From: Acidobacteriota bacterium | GTDB taxonomy: Bacteria; Acidobacteriota; Terriglobia; Acidiferrales; UBA7541 | Assembly (NCBI GenBank): GCA_013289855.1 | Contig: JABCZD010000010.1 | Location: 113,298-177,297 of the forward strand | Direction: 5' to 3' | DNA: 64,000 bases | In this document: in pieces, positions 42,168-50,197 of the stretch | Layout: every line of letters starts with the position of its first letter | How positions within the stretch are numbered: the stretch's first letter is position 1 | The notes under the pieces: generated by a model | Seen by the model: the letters and a program-made list of their open reading frames with translations, nothing else | What the model was told of the DNA's origin: nothing | Database searches by the model: none | Translations under genes and position numbers: made by a program

Positions 42168-43547
42168 ATGGGCGGACTATCCGCGGCGTTAAACATCTCA
42201 GTGGGCGCGTTGCAAGTGGATGAAAACGCGCTCGCGACGTCCAGCAACAACGTCGCCAATGTGGACACCCCGGGATATTCCCGGCAGGTTGCTAACCTGG
42301 TGGAAACCGCCCCCATAACGCTCGGCAACATCACCTTTGGCACGGGAGTGGGGCTACAGAGCGTGACGAGCACGCGCGACAGTATTTTGGACTTGCGCGT
42401 CAATCAGGAAACGCAGCAGCAGGGCCAGCTCGACGCGTTCATCGGCGCTGGGCAACAGATCCAATCGCTGTTTGACCAGACCAGTGGAGCGGGATTGCAA
42501 GGGCCGCTAACGGCGTTTTTCAACAGTTTGTCGCAGCTTTCCGCGAACCCCAGCGATACCAACACGCGGCAGGCGGTGTTGACGGCGGCGCAAAACCTGG
42601 CCACGGCGTTTAACCAAAGTTCGGTGAACCTTTCGACGTTGCAGGGCAGTACCGATCAGTCCGTAACGCAGACGGTGGGCCAGATCAACACACTCACCGC
42701 GCAAATCGCCGCGGTGAACACGCAGATCTCGGGAACCACGGGCGCGGGGCAAAATCCCGGACCGCTGGTGGATCAGCGGCAGCTGTTGATCAATCAACTG
42801 TCCAACCTGGTGGATGTTTCGGAGATCAATGCGGGAAATAATAGTTTGACGCTGACGACGAGCAGCGGTGCGCCGCTCGTGGTTGGCGGACAGAGCTTTG
42901 CGCTGAGCACGCAAGTAAATGCCGCGACGGGGCAGCAGGACGTTTTCTCGCAAGGCACGGACATCACCACGAAGATTACTTCCGGTCAGCTTGCCGGACA
43001 GATTCAAATTCGCGACCAGGAAATTCCCGCGCTGCAAAATTCGCTGGACACACTGGCGTTTAATTTCGCCAACGCGGTGAATACGCAGAACGAGGCGGGG
43101 TTCGACCTGAATGGCAATGCTGGAGGAGCAATCTTTGTGCCGCCCACGGCGCAGGCGAGCGCGGCAGCAGGGTTAACCGTGGCCATCACCAACCCCGCGC
43201 TGATTGCCGCCAGCCAGGATGGCACGACCGGCGACAACGCCAACGCCAACGCGCTGCTGGCGCTGCAAAACACAAACATCGTGAGCGGACAGACGCCGCT
43301 AAACTACTATTCGGGAATCGTCTTCAAAATTGGCAATGACGTTTCTTCGGCGCAGACCAGCGAGCAAACGGGAAGCGCGGTACTGCAGCAAATCCAAAAC
43401 CTGCAAGGCGGGGTCTCCGGGGTAAGCGTAAACGAAGAGGCGGCCAACCTCATACGCTTTCAGAGCGCGTACGAGGCCTCGGCGGAAGTTTCCAATGCGG
43501 TCAACACGTTATTGCAGGACACCATCGGCATTCTGGGTGCTGCCTAA
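42168..43547 (+). CDS. flgK: Hook-filament junction protein FlgK (HAP1)
   Basis: 459 residues. N-terminal LNISVGALQVDENALATSSN and NVANVDTPGYSRQVANLV, central GLQGPLTAFFNSLSQLSANP, and C-terminal VSGVSVNEEAANLIRFQSAYEASAEVS are diagnostic. Exported by the flagellar type III system, joining hook to filament. AGGAAG precedes the ATG; flgN ends 2 bases before. Confidence 0.96.
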   Translation: MGGLSAALNISVGALQVDENALATSSNNVANVDTPGYSRQVANLVETAPITLGNITFGTGVGLQSVTSTRDSILDLRVNQETQQQGQLDAFIGAGQQIQSLFDQTSGAGLQGPLTAFFNSLSQLSANPSDTNTRQAVLTAAQNLATAFNQSSVNLSTLQGSTDQSVTQTVGQINTLTAQIAAVNTQISGTTGAGQNPGPLVDQRQLLINQLSNLVDVSEINAGNNSLTLTTSSGAPLVVGGQSFALSTQVNAATGQQDVFSQGTDITTKITSGQLAGQIQIRDQEIPALQNSLDTLAFNFANAVNTQNEAGFDLNGNAGGAIFVPPTAQASAAAGLTVAITNPALIAASQDGTTGDNANANALLALQNTNIVSGQTPLNYYSGIVFKIGNDVSSAQTSEQTGSAVLQQIQNLQGGVSGVSVNEEAANLIRFQSAYEASAEVSNAVNTLLQDTIGILGAA

Positions 43548-43550
43548 GCC

Positions 43551-44453
43551 ATGAGCATACGACTCGATCCCGACGTACTACCCAACCTGCTGGTGGCACT
43601 GCAGCAGGCCAATCAGAATGAAACCACCGCTTCCCAACAAGTTGCCACGGGCCGGGGCGTGAATCAATTGTCGGACAATCCGGCAGCCGAGGCCGAACTG
43701 GTGGCGAACGCCAACCAATCGTCCGAGGACGATCAGTACCTGCAGAACGCGGGCACGCTGCAGGCAAAATTCCAGGTGGCGGATTCCACGCTGGACGACG
43801 TGGTCACAGCGCTCACGCGCGCCATCTCCATCGGCACGGAAGGCGCCAACGGCACGCTGAACGCCGGCGACCGGCAAGCGATTGCGAGTGAGGTGCAAGG
43901 ACTGATCACTCAGACGTTGGGGCTGGCGAATACCACCTATCAAGGCACATACATTTTCGCCGGCACGGCCGTCAACACGCAGCCTTTCGTGCAGAATGCC
44001 ACAACCGGCGCGGTTACCTACGCCGGAAACAATGGCACCACCTCCGTGGAGCTGTCCAACGGAAACAGCATTGGCGCGAATCTGCCGGGCTCGCAACTTT
44101 TCCAGAATGCCGCGGGCAGCGCATTTCAGTCGTTGCAGGATTTGAATACCGCGCTGCTCTCCGGCAACGAGAGCAGCATCGGGACGGCGGTGGTGGAAGT
44201 GCAAAGCGCGTTGACGCAGGTGTCCACCAACCAGGTGTTCTACGGAAACGCGTTGAACCAAATCAGTTCTACGGACAGCTTTCTGAATCAGGATCAATTG
44301 AATCTGAGTTCGCAGGAAAATACGCTGGTGGGCATCGACCCGGCGACCGCGGCGTCGAATTTCTCGGAGTCCCAGACTGCGCAACAATCCTTGCTGGATG
44401 CCACCGCGAAGGTTTTGGGCCTGCCAAACTTATTTAACTACCTAGCGCCCTAG
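43551..44453 (+). CDS. flgL: Hook-filament junction protein FlgL (HAP3)
   Basis: 300 residues. Flagellin-like ends: N-terminal LLVALQQANQNETTASQQVA and GRGVNQLSDNPAAEAELV, C-terminal ANFSESQTAQQSLLDATAKV. The second junction protein; follows flgK by 3 bases and is cotranscribed. Convergent with the glycosyltransferase gene remnant. Confidence 0.95.
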   Translation: MSIRLDPDVLPNLLVALQQANQNETTASQQVATGRGVNQLSDNPAAEAELVANANQSSEDDQYLQNAGTLQAKFQVADSTLDDVVTALTRAISIGTEGANGTLNAGDRQAIASEVQGLITQTLGLANTTYQGTYIFAGTAVNTQPFVQNATTGAVTYAGNNGTTSVELSNGNSIGANLPGSQLFQNAAGSAFQSLQDLNTALLSGNESSIGTAVVEVQSALTQVSTNQVFYGNALNQISSTDSFLNQDQLNLSSQENTLVGIDPATAASNFSESQTAQQSLLDATAKVLGLPNLFNYLAP

Positions 44454-44483
44454 CGCCGGATTCCGGTTACGCGCTGCATGCTG

Positions 44484-45476
44484 CTAGCCGGCCACGGCCA
44501 CGCGCGCTTCTTCCCACTTCGACTGCGCTTTGCTGATGGCGCGGCGCATGCCCGACTGGAACGCCGCCGGCGAGAATTTTTCGGCGGCGCGTATTTGCGC
44601 GGCGCGTCCCATTTTTCGCGCCAGCGAGCGGTCCGCCAGCAAGAGATTGGCGTATCCGGCAAGCTGCTTGGGGTCGTCCGATAAAAAGCCGCTGAGGCCA
44701 TGCTCGACCGGCGAACTGGGATGAGCATTGCCGAGCACCGGCAAGCCCGCTGCCATGGCTTCGAGAGTCGCCATGTTGTAGCCATCTTCAAGTTGTGGGT
44801 GCGCGGTGTGAACGAAGAAACGGTGGCGCCGCAGGGTTTCTTTCAGGCCGTCCCAGGAACGCGACGCGCAAACGCCGGGTATTTCGGGATTATGTCCCAC
44901 CAGCGTGACGGGAACGCCGGCGAATGCCCTTTCGTGAAAATTCCACAACAGCGTGTGCGCGCGACGCAACACAAAATTCGAAACGCGCAGTCCGCGGGGG
45001 AGATCTCCTTGCCAGGGGAGATAGTCCGCGGAATCGGCGGCCAGCAGCACGATATCATCGGCGAAACCCCAGGACGCGCCCTTCAATCGCGAAACCGCCA
45101 CCACATGTACTCCGGTGTGCCGCACGTATTCCGCCACGGTTCGCTTGAATTCCGCAGGATCGGTTTTGGAATTTTGTTCCAGCATCATGCCATCGAGCGT
45201 GAGGTGAATCACCAGCACACGAGGCCCGCGCAGGGTTCACGCATCGAGCAAGTCTGTAAGGTTGTGCGCGATGATGACATCGTAGGGCAGAGGCGATTCC
45301 CGCGCTTGCGCCAAGGAGAGCAAGCGGGAATGTGGCGGCGGCGGACGCAGTTCTTGGTCCCATCCGCGAAAGTGGCGGCCCGGCAAATCCGTGATGATAT
45401 CGAGTGGTTGGCCGAGCGAACGCAGCTGATAAACCCAGGGCTCGTGGCAGTTGAAGACCAGCAAACGGCCGTTCAT
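44484..45476 (-). pseudogene. GT4-type glycosyltransferase interrupted by in-frame TGA
   Basis: Two minus-strand frames in the same phase are separated by a single TGA at 45237-45239: an N-terminal 79 residues (MNGRLLVFNCHEPWVYQLRS to HNLTDLLDA) and a C-terminal part (VLVIHLTLDG to the end) with the GT4 signature HPQLEDGYNMATLEAMAAGL. Reading through the stop gives about 330 residues of a normal GT4-type (WsaF/TuaC-like) glycosyltransferase. Positioned at the end of fliD-fliS-fliT?, so probably a flagellin- or surface-glycosylating enzyme. The TGA may be a real nonsense mutation, a sequencing error or recoding. Confidence 0.75.
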
Positions 45477-45502
45477 AGTATTCGCTCCAAACAGGAATCA
45501 GT

Positions 45503-45859
45503 TCAGCGCGTTTGCTGAAATGCATTCGCCCAATGGCGTACGGCCGCGAGCTGCGCGCGGCTGGCCTCCATCTGGGAGCGTTGCGTGAGCAGCATCAAAC
45601 GTACGCTGCGCAGCGTAACGTGCAGTTCGTTCAATTGCGATTTATAGAGGTCCAGTTCGCCTTGCAGTTCTGGCTGCGTACGCCGCAGTTCCGAAGCCTG
45701 TGCCCACACCGGGGCCATTTCCGCGACCTCGGCTGACAAGGCTCGAACCTGGGCGACGCCGAAGATGGATTCGCCGCGCAACGATTGACGCGCCACTTTG
45801 AGCAGCCCGCCGATGTGCGAGTTGATGCGCGCAACTTTTTCGAGCAGCGGAGTACTCAT
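45503..45859 (-). CDS. FliT-position helical protein
   Basis: 118 residues, helical (LLEKVARINSHIGGLLKVAR, LNELHVTLRSVRLMLLTQRS), with no clear family signature. The gene follows fliS, the place of the FliT chaperone; size is about right for FliT but identity is not evident. The ATG shares one base with the fliS stop codon, so translation is coupled; longer upstream starts would overlap fliS. Confidence 0.6.
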   Translation of the reverse strand: MSTPLLEKVARINSHIGGLLKVARQSLRGESIFGVAQVRALSAEVAEMAPVWAQASELRRTQPELQGELDLYKSQLNELHVTLRSVRLMLLTQRSQMEASRAQLAAVRHWANAFQQTR

Positions 45860-46329
45860 CAAGCGTCCCAGCGGCTGCCCGGTGTGGCGAAGTCTTCCGC
45901 ATTCGCGTTTTGTTCGGGAACGCTGGCGCGCACAGGTGGGCGGAGTTCGCCAGCGGGCACGCGCTGGTCGATAGTGCGCCAAGCCTGGCGCACTGGAGTG
46001 TACAGCGCGATCAGCTCTTGCAGTGATTCCTGCGTGCCTCGAATATTGGCTTCCATGATCAGCCCGCGTGTCACTTCGTAGAAGCGCCGGAAGCGCGCCG
46101 CAGCGATGCCGCCGCGTTCGAAGTCCAGCACGCCCTGCAACTCGGCGATCACCGTAAGCGCGTGATTCAACTGGCGTACGCGCGTTTCCACATTGCCGGC
46201 GGCAATGGCCGCGGAGGCGCGCTGGAAATCGCGGATAATGGTGTCAAATAGCGCCACCACGCCGCCAATCGGCGAAGCCCCCCGCGCGGTGTCCAACTGG
46301 TATGACTGCGCTGCGTTTTGATTGTTCAT
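45859..46329 (-). CDS. fliS: Flagellin export chaperone FliS
   Basis: 156 residues. FliS keeps FliC unpolymerised before export. Landmarks: NAAQSYQLDTARGASPIGGV, VALFDTIIRDFQRASAAIAA, VRQLNHALTVIAELQGVLDF and a helical C-terminus. Overlaps the fliD stop by 4 bases; same order (fliD-fliS) as most flagellated bacteria. Confidence 0.9.
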   Translation of the reverse strand: MNNQNAAQSYQLDTARGASPIGGVVALFDTIIRDFQRASAAIAAGNVETRVRQLNHALTVIAELQGVLDFERGGIAAARFRRFYEVTRGLIMEANIRGTQESLQELIALYTPVRQAWRTIDQRVPAGELRPPVRASVPEQNANAEDFATPGSRWDA

Positions 46330-47705
46330 CCTCCGGCACTCGATAGCTGCGTGTTGGTTTGTGCTTCCAGCAGCGGAAGTTGCTGCAGCGTGTCGTTCAC
46401 CTGCGCATAGATGAGGGTCAGGTTTTGCTCCTGGACCACTAGAGCTGCTTGCAGATCCGAAATTTGCGATGCCAGATCGCTGGAGGACTGCGCAATTCCC
46501 GAGGCGTCCAGACTCAGGATCCCGCTCGAGGGCTCGGTAAGGCCGGTAATCGTATTGCTCAGATTGTTGGCGAAGCCCGTGGAAGTTGCTTGCAGGAAGT
46601 TTTGCACATCGCTGTAATTTGCCGATAGAGCGCCAGCGAGGGTGCCGGAGTCGACGCTTAACGTGCCGTCGTTATTGAGATTGACGCCAATGCTGGCGAG
46701 ATTCGAAACCGTACCGCTGGTGGTGGAAGAAAAATCTATGGCGCTGAGCAAGGATTGCTGGGCTTGCTGCAGCGAGCTGTCCGCTTCCAGAGGCCCGTTG
46801 GCGCTGCCATCGGCGTTCACCGAAAATTGCGTGTTGATGTCGCCGATGGCGGTGTTATAGGCGGAGACAAAAGCATTGATCGCAGTGGTGGCCTGCGCAG
46901 TATCGGGATTGACGGAGATGGTGACCGGAGTGGTCGGCGCCGGCGAGCTAAGCGAAAGCGTCACACCATTGATTACCCCGCTGACGCTGTTGGTGGTGCT
47001 GCTAACGGGCACACCATCGACGGTCAGGGACGCGTTGATCCCGGTGACCGCTTTATTAAAATTTAAATTGGTAGTGTTTCCGGAGACGGTTAGATCGCCG
47101 GGCGCGCCGGAGGTGTTGCTGACCAGCGCCAGCCGCGCGCCGTTGGCGTCGGTGATGACGCTCGCGGTAACGCCGTCGTTCTGATTGTTGATGGACGCCG
47201 CGAGTTCGTCGAGGGTGTTGTTGGTATTGTCGACGGTAATGGTGACCGGCGCGTTGCTGCCGGCTTCGACGGTGAAACTGCCGGTGGTGAGCGGTGTGCT
47301 GCTGGTAGCCACGGGATTGGTGTAGTACGAGGAAGTGGTGGCCAGGTTGGTGACGGTTACCGTGTGCTCGCCGCTGGTGGCGGTGCTCGCCGCCGTGGCG
47401 CTGACCACGCCGGAGTTTGAGGTGGTGGCATCCAGCGCGTCGAATGCGCCCAGTGGATCGCTCAGCGCGTCCGCCGCGGTTTGCAGGTTGTTGAGGTCTG
47501 TGGTGATCTGCTGCAGAGCGGTGGTTTGCGAATTGAGTCCGGTCTGCTCAGTTTGTAGATTGGTGATATTCGCCTGCTGGCCCGCTACCGCAAGGGTGAC
47601 GAACTGCTGCACGTCGATACCTTGGCCGAGCCCGGTGCCAGTATTTGAGGATCCGTCCGCCGTCGATAAGCCATTGAGTGATGTTGCCAAAAGGGCCTCC
47701 GTCAA
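46326..47705 (-). CDS. fliD: Filament cap protein FliD (HAP2)
   Basis: 459 residues. N-terminal LGQGIDVQQFVTLAVAGQQA, then TNLQTEQTGLNSQTTALQQI, central beta domains with VTVTNLATTSSY and VTPVTISVNPDTAQATTAIN, and C-terminal LASQISDLQAALVVQEQNL and ...LIYAQVNDTLQQL. The cap promotes flagellin assembly at the filament tip. A possible weak sigma-28-like -10 (GCGGGTAA, 6 of 8) occurs upstream on this strand, but its -35 is poor. Confidence 0.93.
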   Translation of the reverse strand: MTEALLATSLNGLSTADGSSNTGTGLGQGIDVQQFVTLAVAGQQANITNLQTEQTGLNSQTTALQQITTDLNNLQTAADALSDPLGAFDALDATTSNSGVVSATAASTATSGEHTVTVTNLATTSSYYTNPVATSSTPLTTGSFTVEAGSNAPVTITVDNTNNTLDELAASINNQNDGVTASVITDANGARLALVSNTSGAPGDLTVSGNTTNLNFNKAVTGINASLTVDGVPVSSTTNSVSGVINGVTLSLSSPAPTTPVTISVNPDTAQATTAINAFVSAYNTAIGDINTQFSVNADGSANGPLEADSSLQQAQQSLLSAIDFSSTTSGTVSNLASIGVNLNNDGTLSVDSGTLAGALSANYSDVQNFLQATSTGFANNLSNTITGLTEPSSGILSLDASGIAQSSSDLASQISDLQAALVVQEQNLTLIYAQVNDTLQQLPLLEAQTNTQLSSAGG

Positions 47706-47767
47706 AATCCAAAATCAATCCGGACTGCGTTTACCCGCCGTTAACGACTGCTTTTAACAACACGACG

Positions 47768-47793
47768 GGGCGGAGTCATGGAGAACTCCGCCC
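47768..47793. terminator. Hairpin after fliC
   Basis: GGGCGGAGT (47768-47776) pairs with ACTCCGCCC (47785-47793), a 9-bp GC-rich stem with an 8-base loop, 25 bases beyond the fliC stop on the minus strand. The T-tract downstream on the minus strand is weak (CGTGTTGTT), so termination efficiency is uncertain. Confidence 0.55.
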
Positions 47794-47818
47794 GCCGCCG
47801 CGTTGTTTTTTACGCCAA

Positions 47819-48655
47819 TTACTGCAGCAGCTTCAAAATGCTCTGCTGCGCCGAGTTCGCCTGCGCCAGCGCCGAGATGCCGGATTGGTTGAGAATGGTG
47901 TACTCCGACAGGTTAGTGACCTGCTGCGGAATGTTGGCTGCGGTGATCTGATCTTCCGCCGAAGTCAGGTTTTGTACCTGGTTGTTGATGACGTTGACAG
48001 CGGCATTTAAACGATTGATGCCCGCGCCGATGGAGCCGCGAATACCGGCGACGTTGGCGATAGCCTGGTTGATGTCCGTCAAGGCCGTGGCTGCGGCTGT
48101 TGCGGTGGTCAAAGCATCGGTACCGAGGTCAACAGTAGACGCACCATTGACGACGGACGTGGATGCAATCGTGCCGACGGTGACACCAATCGAGCTTTGC
48201 GAGTTTGAATCGGAAAGGAAAATCGACGTGGTGGCGGCAGTGAACACTGACGTGCCGTTGAACGCCGTGGTGCTGCCGATCTGGTCGATTTCCGCTTTAA
48301 TCTGTGTGAACTCGGCGTCCAGTGCGCCGCGTTGCGAACTGCTGACCGTACCGGTGGCCGCTTCGGTCGACAGGGTAACCGCGCGATTGAGAAGCGTGGT
48401 CACCTGTGAGAGTGCGCCATCCGCCACCTGCAGGGCCCCGACTCCGTCGTTCGCGTTGTTCGAGGATTGATTTAACGCCGTAATGTTCGCTTGCAAGCCA
48501 TTCGCGATGGCCAGTCCCGCCGCGTCGTCCGCGCCGGAGTTGATGCGCGAACCCGAAGACAACTCAAACAGCGTCTTTTGCAGGTTGTTCTGCGTAATGT
48601 CTAACTGATTCTGTGCTTCCAGTGCAGAGATATTATTAAGAAGACTGATGGCCAT
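47819..48655 (-). CDS. fliC: Flagellin FliC
   Basis: 278 residues, a short flagellin made mainly of the conserved D0/D1 ends: N-terminal LNNISALEAQNQLDITQNNL, SSGSRINSGADDAAGLAIAN, and C-terminal LGAVINRL-like segment, NSAQQSILKLLQ. A short middle domain (SIFLSDSNSQSSIGVTVGTI) explains the small size. It faces a strong sigma-28 promoter (48782-48808) and has AAGGAG before its ATG. The next flagellar genes on this strand are fliD and fliS. Confidence 0.97.
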   Translation of the reverse strand: MAISLLNNISALEAQNQLDITQNNLQKTLFELSSGSRINSGADDAAGLAIANGLQANITALNQSSNNANDGVGALQVADGALSQVTTLLNRAVTLSTEAATGTVSSSQRGALDAEFTQIKAEIDQIGSTTAFNGTSVFTAATTSIFLSDSNSQSSIGVTVGTIASTSVVNGASTVDLGTDALTTATAAATALTDINQAIANVAGIRGSIGAGINRLNAAVNVINNQVQNLTSAEDQITAANIPQQVTNLSEYTILNQSGISALAQANSAQQSILKLLQ

Positions 48656-48781
48656 CGGTGGAGCTCCTTTTTTCGGCTGCGATTTTGGTAAGTGTTCCGG
48701 GAGCCTTGGTGCGCGGGGCTTGAACCCTTGTGGCCCAAGTGGCTCGCACTCACTGCGGAACGTCCAACATACTCAGTCTCT

Positions 48782-48808
48782 TTATCGGCCCGTCGTGAAA
48801 AGGCTTTA
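48782..48808 (-). promoter_or_regulatory. Sigma-28 (FliA) promoter of fliC
   Basis: On the minus strand TAAAGCCT, an exact 11-base spacer, then GCCGATAA: a perfect -10 and 6 of 8 at -35 of the FliA consensus TAAAGTTT-N11-GCCGATAA. It lies about 125-150 bases before the fliC ATG, leaving a leader of roughly 120 bases. Confidence 0.9.
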
Positions 48809-48844
48809 GGCGCGGCGCGTACGAAATCGTTGGCCGGTTGGTAT

Positions 48845-50197
48845 TCATCCGGCGCTCTTTGCCAAAGTGGGAATTTGCGGCCCCAGCGCCAGCTCCTCGG
48901 AGGCTTGTTGCAGAGTGGCGTCGTTCGGATAGCTTTGCAGGCCTTGGTCAGCGATCTGTACCGCCCGCGACCACTCTCCGGCCTTACTCCACAGGCTAGC
49001 GGCGCGGAGAAAATCGGAAGGGCGGCAGGTAGCGATCGACGCCAACTTGCTGTGGGCAGCGGTGGCTGCCGCGTGCAGATCACCGATCCATACCAGGGCG
49101 AGCATCAGGCGGTCATGAACGTCCGGCGATTGCGGCGCGGCGGTGACGGCGCGGCGCAACTCTCGCATGCCACGATTGCGATCCCCGGCGCGTAGGGTGG
49201 CCAGTCCGAATTTGCTCTGCAGCGAAGCATTGGCCGGGTCGCGCCGCCGGCCCGTGGCATAACATTCGCACGCGCTGGAAAACTGACTGGCGTTGTAATG
49301 AATGTCGCCTCGCGTTTCGGCCACCAGCGCGGTGCGATGCCCGGAACTCTCAGCTTCTCCCAGGCAGCGCAACGCCGGGGAAGTCTGGCCAAGTTTTTTC
49401 AGCGTTACGCCTTCGAAAAACCACGCCAGACCAAAGCGCGGGTTGAGCGTGCGCGCGCGTTCGAACAATTGCTGGGCGTCCGCAAAATTATGGAAGTTGT
49501 CCATCTCCAGCAGGCCAAGTTCGAAATGTGCCTGGGCGTTGTCCGGCATTTCACTGATTTTTTGGCGGCCTAATTCGCGATAGAGAGTGTTTTTGCGCGC
49601 CTGGCCGGCCTCGTCGCCCGCCAAGCCGAAGTGATGGATGAAGAAGTCAGCTTTGCCGAGTTTTTTCCCGGCTTTCACGATGGTTGGTCCCACGCTTTCG
49701 TGGACACGGCCAACGAAGTAGATATGCGGATCGTGCAGAAACAGCCGCACGTTTTGATGCTCCACGTAAGCCGGATAATTTCGCGCGGTGGGAAGGCTGG
49801 AGTCATTCGGTTTGGCGGGGCGGTCCCACAGACGATTCTGAAGGCTGCGCATGTAATTTCGAATGGTCACCTGGTAGCCGGCGACGGCGCAGTTTTTAAG
49901 TAGCCGGGGAATTTGCTGCCGCGCGCTTTCGTCCAGCTGCTCGTCGGCATCGAGTGAGAGCACCCACACGCTGCGGATTTGCTTTAGTGCCGCGTTGCGC
50001 GCCGCGGCGAAATCGTTGTCCCACGGAATCGCGATCACTCTCGCGCCAAAAGACTCTGCTACGCCGATGCTGGCGTCCTGCGAGCCGGTGTCCGCGATCA
50101 ATATTTTGTCTACGATGCCGCGCACGCTTTCGAGGCACGCCGGCAGCTGCTTCGCGCCATCGCGCACGATCATCGAAAGCGTGAGCATCGGCATCAT
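48845..50197 (-). CDS. GT2-family glycosyltransferase with TPR repeats
   Basis: 450 residues. N-terminal GT2 domain: LTLSMIVRDGAKQLPACLES, DKILIADTGSQDASIGVAES, SLDADEQLDESARQQI (the DxD-like Asp) and the HHFG-type end (HHFGLAGDEAG). The C-terminal half is TPR helices (AHFELGLLEMDNFHNFADAQ, ASLQSKFGLATLRAGDRNRG). This pairing is common for O-glycan glycosyltransferases that modify proteins, including flagellin. ATG 50197 overlaps the upstream gene stop by 4 bases (ATGA), so translation is coupled; a start at 50269 is less likely. Probably makes or transfers surface sugar. Confidence 0.82.
   Translation of the reverse strand: MMPMLTLSMIVRDGAKQLPACLESVRGIVDKILIADTGSQDASIGVAESFGARVIAIPWDNDFAAARNAALKQIRSVWVLSLDADEQLDESARQQIPRLLKNCAVAGYQVTIRNYMRSLQNRLWDRPAKPNDSSLPTARNYPAYVEHQNVRLFLHDPHIYFVGRVHESVGPTIVKAGKKLGKADFFIHHFGLAGDEAGQARKNTLYRELGRQKISEMPDNAQAHFELGLLEMDNFHNFADAQQLFERARTLNPRFGLAWFFEGVTLKKLGQTSPALRCLGEAESSGHRTALVAETRGDIHYNASQFSSACECYATGRRRDPANASLQSKFGLATLRAGDRNRGMRELRRAVTAAPQSPDVHDRLMLALVWIGDLHAAATAAHSKLASIATCRPSDFLRAASLWSKAGEWSRAVQIADQGLQSYPNDATLQQASEELALGPQIPTLAKSAG

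Noticed and set aside
46411..47757. Several plus-strand frames across fliD
   Set aside because: Antisense shadows of fliD; Val/Thr-rich low-information sequences.
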